Assembly: GCA_964537925.1 (NCBI GenBank)
Contig: CAZICV010000001.1
Coordinates: 558,001 to 622,000, forward strand
Length of the DNA: 64,000 nucleotides
DNA from: SLDF01 sp964537925
GTDB taxonomy: Bacteria; Bacteroidota; Bacteroidia; Chitinophagales; Saprospiraceae
Direction: 5' to 3'
A model generated the notes under the pieces. The model was not told the origin of the DNA and searched no databases. It saw nothing but the letters and a program-made list of their open reading frames with translations. Each line of letters opens with the position of its first letter. Within the stretch, counting starts at the first letter, position 1. Shown piece after piece: positions 7,084 to 15,776 of this stretch. The translations under genes and the position numbers were made by a program.

Positions 7084-8733
7084 TTACTTGATCTTAACAG
7101 AATTGGTCTGTGCTCTGCCGACCCACTCACCGCGTGATTTTTTGACCTGTATCATCTTCATGATCTCCTGGGGTGTATAGGCGTTGGCCATATCCGGAGA
7201 TATCTCTGCGGGTGTTTTGAGTACTGCCTGTGCATCCGGTACCTGGGAGGCTCCTGGTCTCGCGCTCCTCGGGTCCCCGTTGTCCTGCAGGCCCTGGAAC
7301 ACACCGTTCTGGAAGTACAGCGGGCCGCCGTACTGGTTGGTCAGGAAGTAGTAGTTGTTGGATTCGTTGCTCTCGTTGACATTCCTGAAAGCATCGGCGA
7401 TCACTACCAGGTAGTAGTAGCCGTTGATATTGGGCATCGTGTAGTTCCACTCGAAGTAAGAGGAGCCGCTCACTGCTTCCGCTACACCTTGTCCGCTGGG
7501 TACATCCACGTTGTTCCACCAGTTGCCCGCCAGTCCATGCCCGCCGTTGTTAAGCGGTCCGCTCTGTCCTTTGCTGCCCATCTCGTCCGTGTAGTAATCG
7601 TACAGCAGGATACCGGCATCATTGGCATCGAAGGCATTGTAGTAGACATAGGATATGTTCCATCTCTGAGAAGAAGAAAGTGTGGACTTCCCGATATTGT
7701 ATACGTTGTAGTAGAGAGTCCGGTCGCGCTGACCACCACCCTGCTGGTTGGGATAGTCGCCTACGTTCCAGGGGATCAGGTCGTAGTTGCCCGCAGTAGG
7801 CGGCACATCGTTGTCTTTAGGATCGAAGTCAGCCTGCTTGTTGGATGCGACGAAAGCGCCCAGCAAGAAATCTTTGGAGATGAAGAACTCATAGTCTACC
7901 CAGATAAAGCCGCTGTCGCCCCATGTCGGTCCCCAGGAGTTGACCACCCGGAAAGCACCCCTCGTACCTTTGCTGTCGTCATAGCCCATGACTACCATGG
8001 CATGGCGTCCATGCTGACCTGTATTGAGTGCGTCATGCCCTGTATAGACCGCGTCATTTCTCCAGGTCATAAAGTTGCGGCCCGTGAAGGCGCCGAATAC
8101 CACCGGGCGGCTCTCGGCCAGGTAGGTCTTGATGGTCTGAACCTTGCCTTCGATCTTGCGATAGTTGAGGATCTTGTTCTTGGCTGCCTCTGTGGCTGCT
8201 CCCGGATCCAGCAGGCTATTGCCACAGTTGCCGAGGTTAGTGTACGGAGAGGTCTGCATAGTGGCTACACCGCGTTGGAGCAGGATATCCAGGGCAGGTT
8301 CAAAGTTGGTACCGTTGCAGCCCGATTTTGACTGATCTGGAATTGCCAGGTAAAGATCCTTGGGACTGAACTGGCGGGATGCGCTGGACAGATCATTTGT
8401 TTTCAGGTTCTTATCTATCGCTTCGAGCGCCGTCTTAAGGTTGTACGCTACCGCCCAGGATACACATGTACCATAACTGCCCTGGTCCCCGATCGGCGGG
8501 AATCTTTGCGTCAGATCGACCTTGGATGGCAGATTGGCATTGCCAAAACCGATATTGATATCCGAAGGGATGCTGTCAAGGTCGTCCGATCCAAGCCACC
8601 CTGTCGAAAGCGGCAGATCATTGTTCTTGGGCACGACCGGGTCCTTCTTGCAGGAAGACATCGAGAAGGTGCAGACTGCGGCCAGTCCCAGGATAAAGGC
8701 GATCCGGCCCGAAGAGTGAATTGAATGTTTCAT
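7084..8733 (-). CDS. papain-family (C1A) cysteine protease lipoprotein
   Basis: A 549-residue surface lipoprotein: hydrophobic signal, then SMSSC (Cys28 as lipid site). The start at 8733 is chosen over an in-frame ATG at 8784 because it gives a proper signal peptide and avoids overlap with the upstream gene. The catalytic domain spans about residues 65-300: oxyanion Gln84 and nucleophile Cys90 in GDQGSYGTCVSWA, His244 in GRHAMVVMGYDD, Asn265 in RVVNSWGPTWGDSGF. There is no recognisable inhibitory propeptide, as in many bacterial C1A proteins. The C-terminal part (about 320-450) is Tyr/Trp/Asn-rich and resembles CARDB-like adhesive beta-sandwiches. Substrate unknown. It follows the pentapeptide-like gene by 41 bases, suggesting co-expression. 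Confidence 0.9.
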   Translation of the reverse strand: MKHSIHSSGRIAFILGLAAVCTFSMSSCKKDPVVPKNNDLPLSTGWLGSDDLDSIPSDINIGFGNANLPSKVDLTQRFPPIGDQGSYGTCVSWAVAYNLKTALEAIDKNLKTNDLSSASRQFSPKDLYLAIPDQSKSGCNGTNFEPALDILLQRGVATMQTSPYTNLGNCGNSLLDPGAATEAAKNKILNYRKIEGKVQTIKTYLAESRPVVFGAFTGRNFMTWRNDAVYTGHDALNTGQHGRHAMVVMGYDDSKGTRGAFRVVNSWGPTWGDSGFIWVDYEFFISKDFLLGAFVASNKQADFDPKDNDVPPTAGNYDLIPWNVGDYPNQQGGGQRDRTLYYNVYNIGKSTLSSSQRWNISYVYYNAFDANDAGILLYDYYTDEMGSKGQSGPLNNGGHGLAGNWWNNVDVPSGQGVAEAVSGSSYFEWNYTMPNINGYYYLVVIADAFRNVNESNESNNYYFLTNQYGGPLYFQNGVFQGLQDNGDPRSARPGASQVPDAQAVLKTPAEISPDMANAYTPQEIMKMIQVKKSRGEWVGRAQTNSVKIK

Positions 8734-8774
8734 AACACAGTGGTTTAGGTATTTTAGATTTATTGAAGGTTTAA

Positions 8775-9620
8775 TTATTTGCATTTGATGGTAAACTCGA
8801 GCGGCCTGGAGCTATCAGCCAGTTCTACGACCGGCATGTAAGGGCTGCATACATATGCATCCGCAGTGGGAGCACCCAGCCGTGCCTGCATGAGTTCCAG
8901 GCGGTCATCGTACCGGCCATAGCTGAACAGGGTTCTTTGGTGGAACTGGGCATAGTTGAAGTAGACGGGCAGGAAGCTCCGGACCATAGTGAGATCCACA
9001 GGACCATTCCAGATCGTATTGCTTGCCTGCAGTCCGCGAGCCCAGATAGCGCGCTGGAACGTAGCAAATCCTCCTGTCTCCGTACCGAAAAGACTCATCT
9101 CGTCCTCACAACGAAGCTCTGCAGCATGGAAGTCGCCGGCGATCCGGCATTCTTCCATCCAGCACTCGCCTTTGAAGTTGGCGCCGGACAGATGCAGATC
9201 TCCGTGAAAGATAGTACCCGTAAAGTCACAGGTACCGTCTACCCGCATACCCCTGAGATCTGCATTGCTCTTGACATGGCAATGAAGCATGCTGAAGTTG
9301 CGGAGGAAATGGATCCTGGTCTTTACGCTGTCGCCGGTCTTCTGCCCAAGCACACCTTCCGTGAACGTACATTGCTCGAACGTAACCGGGAAGTCTATCC
9401 AGACCTGCTGCGTCTGTACACCGGTGCGGACCGGGATACCGAGTGCAAGCAGGTCCGCTGCGCCGGTGATCACCTTGTTGCGCACCACGAAGGGCTGCCC
9501 CTGGCGATGACCTGCCGCCAGCTTCTTCCAGTCCGCAGTCTGTCCGCTATCAGGCGAACTGACCTGGGCGCAGGTGGCGCAGAGCGCGATACACATCAGA
9601 AGAGCGGGCAGGTATTTCAT
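8775..9620 (-). CDS. exported protein with pentapeptide-like repeats
   Basis: A 281-residue protein with a signal peptide (MKYLPALLMCIALCATCAQ; the Cys residues leave open whether it is a lipoprotein). Residues about 75-215 are short beta strands with the pattern of pentapeptide repeats: DFTGTIFHGDLHLSGANFKGECWMEECRIAGDFHAAELRCEDEM, i.e. A/F-x-G-x-x-F blocks that would build a right-handed beta helix. A region rich in cysteines and His follows, ending IKCK. I know no specific function; such proteins are often passive structural or interaction modules. It lies directly upstream of the papain-like gene and could be its partner, substrate or protector (inference). A hairpin sits only 4 bases before its start codon. 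Confidence 0.65.
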   Translation of the reverse strand: MKYLPALLMCIALCATCAQVSSPDSGQTADWKKLAAGHRQGQPFVVRNKVITGAADLLALGIPVRTGVQTQQVWIDFPVTFEQCTFTEGVLGQKTGDSVKTRIHFLRNFSMLHCHVKSNADLRGMRVDGTCDFTGTIFHGDLHLSGANFKGECWMEECRIAGDFHAAELRCEDEMSLFGTETGGFATFQRAIWARGLQASNTIWNGPVDLTMVRSFLPVYFNYAQFHQRTLFSYGRYDDRLELMQARLGAPTADAYVCSPYMPVVELADSSRPLEFTIKCK

Positions 9621-9624
9621 GGCA

Positions 9625-9646
9625 GGCTGAATATCTTTGTTCAGCC
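9625..9646 (-). promoter_or_regulatory. hairpin immediately upstream of the pentapeptide-like gene
   Basis: A 7 bp perfect stem GGCTGAA/TTCAGCC with an 8 base loop ends 4 bases before the start codon at 9620 (minus strand). No T tract follows, so it is not a simple terminator for the MFS gene upstream. In an mRNA it would cover the ribosome binding site. Confidence 0.4.
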
Positions 9647-9700
9647 TTCAATAGGACCTGTACCTCCGAGGTCATCAAGTGGAAGCGATTATTTTTCCGA

Positions 9701-10897
9701 TTACTTGTCCACCACTTTTATTTTCCTGATCATCAGGAGTGTAGCGAGGCTGATCAGCACACTTGCCCATCCGGCCCAATGGTAGCCTGTGAGCCTGCCA
9801 CCACTGGTGGATTCTGCCACCATGAGACCGCTCATCAGGGATGCGGTAGCAGTGCCCAATTGTTGTACGGACGAACGAATACTCATGAAGCTGCCCCTGG
9901 TCTCCGCAGACACGGCCCCTGTGATCAGGGTCTGTGCCGGGATCATACGGCCGCTACCGAAAATGAAGAAAAGAGAGGTCACAAGCAGCCCTACCCAGAG
10001 CGCTACCGGCGGCAGGTTGGTCAGCAACAGTACCGGGACAAAGGACATGAGCAGCAAGGCCGTAAATACGCGCACAGGACCCAGGCGATCCGTCAGTCGT
10101 CCTATGTAGGGCGCCGTGAAGATCGTGAAGCCCCCTCCTATCATATATACCAGTGGGATGGCTTCAGAAGAGAATCCTACGTTACGGATCAGGTAAGGAG
10201 CGATGAAAGGTATGATCATAAAGTGCCCCATCACCACCAGGAAGCCGAGCAAAAGCGCATTGACCTGGTTGCGGTCCCTGAAGATATGGCTCAGCACAGC
10301 GAGCGGCTGTACGGTACGGCTCGCCGGAGATGGCGGCATAGACGGCATGATACGGTACAGGACGATACCGATGAGCACACAGAAACCAGCCATGAAAAGA
10401 AATGGCGCGTGCCAGTCGAACATATTGGACATGTACAGACCAAAGGGCACGCCGACCACAGAAGCAAATGAAAAGGCTGCAGTCAGTACCCCCATGGCGT
10501 ATCCGCGTTCCTTGAAGGGGAATATATCGCTCGCTATCGAAATGATGAGCGCGCTCATCACACCGCCGAAAACACCCGTCACGGCACGGGTGATCAGCAG
10601 GCTGTAGAAGTCAAATGCGAATGCACAGGTAAATGTGCCTATCGTAAAGCCGGTAAACGTAACCAGTAGCGCAGCCCGACGGTCGAACCGGTCGATCCAG
10701 AAAGCACCGAGAAAACCGCTGACCCCGGCTGCAAATGTATAGGAGGATACCACTGCACTGAACCTGGCAGGACTTATCTCGAAGATCCGCATCAGCATAT
10801 CTCCGAGCGGCATCATGATCATGAAGTCCATGATATGTACAAAGTTCACCGCAGCCAGGAAGTAGAGCAGTAATTTGTTGTTGTCTGTTGTTCTCAT
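9701..10897 (-). CDS. MFS transporter, DHA-type (drug/sugar efflux-like)
   Basis: A 398-residue major facilitator protein with 12 predicted membrane helices. Family marks: the N-terminal VNFVHIMDFMIMMPLGDML helix, the loop after helix 2 FWIDRFDRRAALLVTF (the GxxxDRxxRR-type motif A), the AITRAVTGVFGGVMSALIISIASD segment (motif B, R in helix 4), and the second-half repeat IGRLTDRLGPVRVF. This resembles AraJ/DHA1-type efflux pumps; the substrate is unknown. The start at 10897 (MRTTDNNK) is preferred over an in-frame ATG at 10927 because the homologous relic at 12196-12372 also has an ATG exactly there. An unusual inverted repeat lies upstream (11051-11098). Confidence 0.9.
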   Translation of the reverse strand: MRTTDNNKLLLYFLAAVNFVHIMDFMIMMPLGDMLMRIFEISPARFSAVVSSYTFAAGVSGFLGAFWIDRFDRRAALLVTFTGFTIGTFTCAFAFDFYSLLITRAVTGVFGGVMSALIISIASDIFPFKERGYAMGVLTAAFSFASVVGVPFGLYMSNMFDWHAPFLFMAGFCVLIGIVLYRIMPSMPPSPASRTVQPLAVLSHIFRDRNQVNALLLGFLVVMGHFMIIPFIAPYLIRNVGFSSEAIPLVYMIGGGFTIFTAPYIGRLTDRLGPVRVFTALLLMSFVPVLLLTNLPPVALWVGLLVTSLFFIFGSGRMIPAQTLITGAVSAETRGSFMSIRSSVQQLGTATASLMSGLMVAESTSGGRLTGYHWAGWASVLISLATLLMIRKIKVVDK

Positions 10898-11050
10898 AAA
10901 TGATGAACCCAACAGAAACCCGCCCAAAAGGTTTTTACCATACAGAAGAGCTGCAGCGCTGCCCCGTGACGCCCCCTATTGCTGACCTGGCCATAAGCCC
11001 ACTCGCGTAGAACAGGATCGACATTGTCCTACCGACGCCTCAGGTTTACC

Positions 11051-11098
11051 GATTTTCACAGAGGCTGTACCAGTGGTACCGACCCTTCGGTGAAAATC
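11051..11098. repeat. nested inverted repeat between the MFS gene and the desaturase gene
   Basis: GATTTTCAC (11051-11059) and GTGAAAATC (11090-11098) form a perfect 9 bp stem around a smaller hairpin made of GTACC/GGTAC. There is no T tract on either side, so it does not look like a terminator. It would be in the 5' leader of the MFS transcript. Confidence 0.55.
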
Positions 11099-11125
11099 CT
11101 TCAGTACCCATTGCGGCAGCACTTG

Positions 11126-11968
11126 TCAGGTACCGGTCTTGTCATCGTACGGTTCTCTGCTGTCTGGGGCGTGCCTTCCAATACGCATAAACGGGCTTTT
11201 CATAAGATACAAAAATGTTTGTCTTTCTGCCTGTTCAAATTCGCTTAACCCATATTTCATTTCTTCGGCCGGAATCAGCTTGAATGTGCCAAACAGCCTG
11301 TCCCAGACAATGAAGATGTCTGCAAAATTGGAGTCCGTATAAAATTGCTCCTGGTGATGATGCACTCTATGATGATCCGGCATTACAAAAACCTGCCCGA
11401 ACGTGCGGTTCAGCCATTGGGGATAGTTCAGGTTTGAGTGTTCGAGGAAAAAGAAGATATAAATGATGAAATAATATAGGGCCATGGAAGTCACATCCGT
11501 TCCGAATATTCCAGCTGTCAGGATATTGCCGGTCTGGTAGATAAGGATCAGTTCCAGGGGATGGAACCTGAAAGTAGTGGACGAGTCCATTGTCGTATCA
11601 CTGTGATGTACTCTGTGCAGTCTCCACAAAAGAGGGACCTTATGCGACGCCCTGTGTATCCAATATGTGGTGAAGTCGTACAACACTACACCCAGGAACA
11701 GTTTTGTCCAAAATGGGAGTTCTACCAGGTAGAGCAGCCCGATTTCATGTGCATTCAACCACTCAATACAATAGACCTGTATGGATACAAAAAATATATT
11801 GAGCGCAACCAGTGTGACCTGGAAGAGCGCATTCTGAACCAAGTGGTTTCTTCTCTCTTTGAACGAAAAGGGAGTGCCGGAGACTTGCTCCAGGGTGAAG
11901 AAAACCGCGAGCAATCCGACTATAATATAGTTTGGATTTACAGCCAGGATTTTATCCAATACTTCCAT
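11126..11968 (-). CDS. sterol desaturase / fatty acid hydroxylase superfamily protein
   Basis: A 280-residue integral membrane di-iron oxygenase-like protein. The three histidine boxes are present: HRASH in TTYWIHRASHKVPLLW, HRVHHSD, and HRVHHHQ in FVMPDHHRVHHHQ. About four membrane helices lie between and before them (PNYIIVGLLAVFFTLEQV, ALFQVTLVALNIFF, LFLGVVLYDFTTYWI and others). Family members hydroxylate or desaturate sterols, fatty acids, carotenoids or sphingolipid-like lipids; which one applies here cannot be told. Length fits the bacterial members. It points the same way as the MFS gene about 230 bases downstream, but the leader structure between them makes a common operon uncertain. 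Confidence 0.9.
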   Translation of the reverse strand: MEVLDKILAVNPNYIIVGLLAVFFTLEQVSGTPFSFKERRNHLVQNALFQVTLVALNIFFVSIQVYCIEWLNAHEIGLLYLVELPFWTKLFLGVVLYDFTTYWIHRASHKVPLLWRLHRVHHSDTTMDSSTTFRFHPLELILIYQTGNILTAGIFGTDVTSMALYYFIIYIFFFLEHSNLNYPQWLNRTFGQVFVMPDHHRVHHHQEQFYTDSNFADIFIVWDRLFGTFKLIPAEEMKYGLSEFEQAERQTFLYLMKSPFMRIGRHAPDSREPYDDKTGT

Positions 11969-12195
11969 ACCGTTTCTGTTTCAATCATGACCGGGACTCC
12001 CCTGCATACCAGGCTGACCGGCACAGCAGCGGATACAGCTTTGCGCCCGTCAAATCATCCGGAAAATGTACAGCCCAAAACTGCCGCTGATCTAAGTTAC
12101 TAAAATTGAACAATATATGCCACTGCTCATCCGAGTCTGTCCAGTCAGGTACGTTGATAATAGTACCGCCGATGAGCATTCACCTCCCGGACACC

Positions 12196-12372
12196 TGCAT
12201 CAGTATGTCTCAGATCGGCGCCGTGATCATGAAGTTCACAGCATATGCAAAATTTCATTGCAGCCGGGAAATAGAACAGTAATCCGCTGTTTCCGTCGTT
12301 TCCATATGAAGAGGCACCCAACAGAATACCGGACGAAGGGTTTTACCGGAGAGAAGAGCTGCAAACTGCTCT
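12196..12372 (-). pseudogene. decayed partial copy of the MFS transporter 5' end and leader
   Basis: The minus strand from 12305 begins with an ATG and can be aligned codon by codon with the start of the MFS gene at 10897. The shared segments include TTACTG..CT.TTTCC.GGCTGC, GAACTTCATGATCA and GA.AT.CTGATGC. A one-base deletion near codon 8 shifts the frame, and TGA stops follow. The homology continues upstream of the ATG (12306-12372 against 10898-10952: ACCCAACAGAA, GGTTTTACC, AGAAGAGCTGCA). So a duplicated gene has been reduced to its leader and about 35 codons. The remainder of the gap 11969-12430 holds nothing else convincing. Confidence 0.75.
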
Positions 12373-12430
12373 ATCTTTGATGTCCTGTATTGTCCGTGAG
12401 ATCGTACATTGCTCATGAACTGTTCTCAAT

Positions 12431-14677
12431 ATGCGCGGCAAACACCGAACAGCCCTCACGCTCATCAGCCTGTCAGTCGCGGCAGCGCTCCTGTATTGGG
12501 GCTGTAAAAGAGGCAGCTTTTTCGGTGACTACAGGGAAGAGGCTGCTGCCTATGCAGTACTGAACAGGCTGATCGGCGACCGCGCAGAGGACTTTGACCT
12601 CAGTCTGTACCGGGATAGCATACAGCCGGAATACTGCATATTTGGCATCGAACAGCAACGGCCCTTTGTCCGGGCCAATTCGCTCGTTGGGTTGTGCAAG
12701 GGCGCTTATGAGATACTCAGGCGCATCCAGGCGGCACACTTCAGCTGGGCAGGCAGCCGGGTAGCCCTGCCGCGCGTCTGGCCCGCACTCGACCCCGATA
12801 CACTCTTCTGCACTATCCCCTACCGCCTGGCAATGCATCCTGACCTGCAGAGCTATGAGGGCATTCTCTGGGACAAGGAAAGATGGCGGTATGAACTGGA
12901 CCTCCTGGCCATCCACGGATACAATGCTCCGCTCCTGTCCCTGGGCACATTGGTGGCATGGCTTGACCTGTGGAAGTCGGAAGGTATCCCGCAGCCCGAT
13001 CTGCTGGCAAGTCTCCCTGCCGCACCGTTCAGCCACCTGCTGCTGAGGGGCGAACCCGCCGACACAATGGGTACACTGGACCCTGACTATATACAATATA
13101 TAGCGGACATGCATACTCAACTGACGTCCTGGTGTCGCCAGCTGGATATGCACCCGGTCGCCACCGCATTCACCGGCTATGTTCCGGTCACTGCAGCCGC
13201 ACAGCTACCCGCATCCAGTGTATACACAGAGGGCGATCCCGGAGACGGGTTGCCTGCCGTCGATGCGGGCACACAGGACTTCCTGAGATTAAGCGCCCGG
13301 TTTTTCGAACGCTACGAAGACCGGTTCGGGCAACCGGACGGGTGGTATCTCAGGCTCTTCGGCGCCTCGCCACCCCAGCGCGCCCTGTCCGGGCGCAACA
13401 CTGACCTGGAAGAGCTCGGCAAAGACATCTGGGGCCTGTTTGACCGCAGGGAGAGATACCAGGTACTCTTCCTGGACACGGAGCCTTTCAGCAGGCAGAC
13501 GGGATTCTGGACGAGAGAAAAACTGGTCGCGCTCTTCCGCCATGCAGATCCGGCCAAAGTCTGCCTGCTGGAAAGCGGTGCCGCGGACGAAGCCTACTGG
13601 TGGCGCAGCAAGGTGGCTACTGTACCGCTGCCACAGGCGCAGGTATTACAGTACAATACAGCAGGAGGCAACCAGGCGATGTTCTCTCCGGCTCCTGCAT
13701 TCGCACGTTTCAGCTATATAGAAGACAGCGGTATACCTATTCTCGGCTGGGGAGGCTTCTATGCGGGTACGCACAACAATGCACATATTTTCACCCTGGC
13801 CGGTGACCTGGCCTGGGACAGACCAACGGATCTGAGGACCTGGCTGGAGGCCTTCTGCAATTCCCGCTATGGCGCCTGCTCAGTAGATCTGCTGCTCGGC
13901 CTCAAGCTGGCATACGAAAGCGCCGAATCCAGCCAGCCCGACAAGCTGGGGAGGCATTTTGGCCGAATGGTATCTATACTCGGCTCTCAACCGACCCTGG
14001 AATGGGGGGCATTCACCTCTGCACCGCAGGCACGCACCAAACTGAGGACTGCGCTCACACTCTACATGCGCAATTATGACCTGCATAGCCGACAGCCGGT
14101 ATTTGTCAATGACCTGCTCCTGCTGGCCGCCACTTACCTGGCCCTGGAGACCGATGCCCTGCTGGCTGAGTATTGTGTCCATCATCTGCTGGCACGTACG
14201 GACAAGCGTGACCAGGCAATGGCCGATGCAATGGCCAAAATGGACCTGATGCGTCAACTGCTGCACTATGCCGGTTACCAGGACATACCGGATACCGGTG
14301 AGCGCGGTGCATTCAGCTACTTCAGCAGCGAGGCTCCTGTAGCCCGGGCTACAGGATTCAGGTCACTGCTGGCGGCTCCGCTCGGACAAGCGCCCGCCTA
14401 CCCGGCGGCCAGGCTCTGGACAACGGCAGTACGGGAGCTGTATATGCCTCGATGGAGGGCATTTCACGAATATATCACTGCCCACAAGCGATACGACGAA
14501 GCCGCCTGGCGACATCAACTGGACAGCCTGCAATCCAGGTGGATCAGAGACGGTGGCCTTGCATCCGGCAAAGCTTCCCTGGAAGACCTGGGTGAAACAC
14601 TGCAACAGTTGAAGCTGGCCCTCGAGCTGCCCGCATCAGCCGGTGAGCTCAACGCCCTGCCGCAGCCGGGAATATAG
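12431..14677 (+). CDS. GH89-type (alpha-N-acetylglucosaminidase-like) lipoprotein lacking catalytic glutamates
   Basis: A 748-residue exported protein (hydrophobic start, possible lipobox LLYWGC with Cys25). It follows the NAGLU/GH89 architecture: N-terminal domain about 35-115 (AVLNRLIGDRAEDFDLSL, then HFSWAGSRVALPR), TIM barrel about 120-470 (WDKERWRYELDLLAIHGYN, corresponding to WDWxRWExEIDWMAxxGIN; MHPVATAFTGYVP, corresponding to MTPVLPAFAGHVP), and a helical C-terminal domain (about 470-748). In my alignment to human NAGLU, the acid/base Glu of FNEMQPP is replaced (LFGASPP, Gly311), and the nucleophile Glu of MAPEG is also replaced (GGFYAG, Ala445). It is therefore probably a non-catalytic binding protein or altered enzyme. 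Its 3' end overlaps the convergent glycosyltransferase by 29 bases. No SusCD pair or other glycosidase is nearby. Confidence 0.8.
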   Translation: MRGKHRTALTLISLSVAAALLYWGCKRGSFFGDYREEAAAYAVLNRLIGDRAEDFDLSLYRDSIQPEYCIFGIEQQRPFVRANSLVGLCKGAYEILRRIQAAHFSWAGSRVALPRVWPALDPDTLFCTIPYRLAMHPDLQSYEGILWDKERWRYELDLLAIHGYNAPLLSLGTLVAWLDLWKSEGIPQPDLLASLPAAPFSHLLLRGEPADTMGTLDPDYIQYIADMHTQLTSWCRQLDMHPVATAFTGYVPVTAAAQLPASSVYTEGDPGDGLPAVDAGTQDFLRLSARFFERYEDRFGQPDGWYLRLFGASPPQRALSGRNTDLEELGKDIWGLFDRRERYQVLFLDTEPFSRQTGFWTREKLVALFRHADPAKVCLLESGAADEAYWWRSKVATVPLPQAQVLQYNTAGGNQAMFSPAPAFARFSYIEDSGIPILGWGGFYAGTHNNAHIFTLAGDLAWDRPTDLRTWLEAFCNSRYGACSVDLLLGLKLAYESAESSQPDKLGRHFGRMVSILGSQPTLEWGAFTSAPQARTKLRTALTLYMRNYDLHSRQPVFVNDLLLLAATYLALETDALLAEYCVHHLLARTDKRDQAMADAMAKMDLMRQLLHYAGYQDIPDTGERGAFSYFSSEAPVARATGFRSLLAAPLGQAPAYPAARLWTTAVRELYMPRWRAFHEYITAHKRYDEAAWRHQLDSLQSRWIRDGGLASGKASLEDLGETLQQLKLALELPASAGELNALPQPGI

Positions 14678-15650
14678 CTTCTACATCCGCAAGCACTGCT
14701 GCAGGCGCTATCTCTCGCATACAGCGAAAATGTTTCCTGGGGCAGGATGACTTACCAAACTTGGTACAAGGCCTGCACGAGAGTCCGTTCACTTCCACCA
14801 CGCGGTTGGCGATCCTGAAATCCCCGTAATAGGGCCAAACCCCAAAGCGTGGTATCGTGCTCCCCCAGAGCGTGATCAGCCTTTTCTTGAAAGCTGCCGC
14901 TATATGCATCAGCCCCGTATCATGAGCAATCACCAGGTCTGCCTGCCGGACTATATCAGCCGACTGCCCGAGATTGAGCCTTCCGCAAAGATCATGAATA
15001 TGTGCTCCGCCGTGAGCTGCCAGGTAAGCGCCGCGGGCCTGTTCATCACGACCACCCAGCACCAGCACCGGCAGGCTGATCCCCTTGCATATCTCCAGCA
15101 GTTGCTCCACAGGCATGCATTTGGTATAGTGGGCCGCTCCCGCTACAAGAGCCACGAAAGGGCTGCCCGGAGCCAGACCGGTCAGCGATCCTATATCTAC
15201 GTGATCCTCCGGTCTTACGAAATAGTCAAGTCCCTGGCCGTCGTTATGCACACCCAACTCACGCACCGTGTCCATATACCGGTCCACGACATGTACCTCC
15301 GGCAACCAGTCTATACCCAGTTTTATCAGCAAAAGCTTTTTGAGACTCAGCTTATTGAATGATATACTGTGCGCTCCGGCGTAAAACCTGGCGCGCATAC
15401 TTCGCACGTTCGCATGGAGATCGATCACATGATCATACCGCTGATCCCTGAGTAGCTCCCTGACCTCCCGTACCGACCGCTGGATCGTGATCAGCCGGTC
15501 TATATAAGGGTTTGCTTTCACCGTGGCGGAGAAAGACTGCTTCGTCAGGAAATGTACTTCTGCACCGAGCTGTTGCTTCAGGCACCGGACCACGGGCGAC
15601 GTGAGGACGATATCGCCGATGGAGCTGAACCTGATGACCAGAACCTTCAT
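14649..15650 (-). CDS. glycosyltransferase family 9 (ADP-heptose:LPS heptosyltransferase-like)
   Basis: A 333-residue cytosolic GT-B glycosyltransferase. Start chosen at 15650, where MKVLVIRFSSIGDIVLTSPV gives the canonical N-terminus of the family; the frame extends further upstream but that part has no family resemblance. The C-terminal half holds VALVAGAAHYTKCMPVEQ (the nucleotide-binding region), LPVLVLGGRDEQA, and DIVRQADLVIAHDTGLMHIAAAFKKRLITLWGST, the D-T-G-x-M-H-x-A-A sugar-nucleotide motif. The tail has four Cys (LSCRPCTKFGKSSCPRKHFRCM), common in this family. Such enzymes add heptose or similar residues to the lipopolysaccharide core. No other LPS gene is adjacent. Confidence 0.92.
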   Translation of the reverse strand: MKVLVIRFSSIGDIVLTSPVVRCLKQQLGAEVHFLTKQSFSATVKANPYIDRLITIQRSVREVRELLRDQRYDHVIDLHANVRSMRARFYAGAHSISFNKLSLKKLLLIKLGIDWLPEVHVVDRYMDTVRELGVHNDGQGLDYFVRPEDHVDIGSLTGLAPGSPFVALVAGAAHYTKCMPVEQLLEICKGISLPVLVLGGRDEQARGAYLAAHGGAHIHDLCGRLNLGQSADIVRQADLVIAHDTGLMHIAAAFKKRLITLWGSTIPRFGVWPYYGDFRIANRVVEVNGLSCRPCTKFGKSSCPRKHFRCMREIAPAAVLADVEAIFPAAAGR

Positions 15651-15776
15651 ATAGCGGCTGAATTGACTACGGCGGAGCGCATGCCCCGGCCGACTCTCGC
15701 CTGCTAAAATACGCATAAAACCACTATGCCGCTGCCGACAGGGACCGCCCGCAAATTGACCCACCGGCGACTCCGC

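Noticed and set aside
7489..9785. Long rightward open frames of about 280 residues opposite the papain-like and pentapeptide-like genes
   Set aside because: They lie antisense to genes with clear motifs and signal peptides, have no recognisable domain, and are a common by-product of codon bias at this G+C. The same applies to the frames at 46809-47762 (+), 59944-60873 (-) and 1874-2713 (-).
11985..12179. 64-residue leftward frame between the desaturase gene and the MFS relic
   Set aside because: Looks protein-like in places (VPDWTDSDEQWHILFNF), but it adjoins a decayed duplicate, has no family and ends in an odd Arg/Ser tail. It may be a gene fragment; not enough to call a gene.
12431..14677. 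Polysaccharide utilisation locus
   Set aside because: A GH89-type gene is present but no SusC/SusD pair, sulfatase or other glycosidase is nearby, and the catalytic residues are missing.
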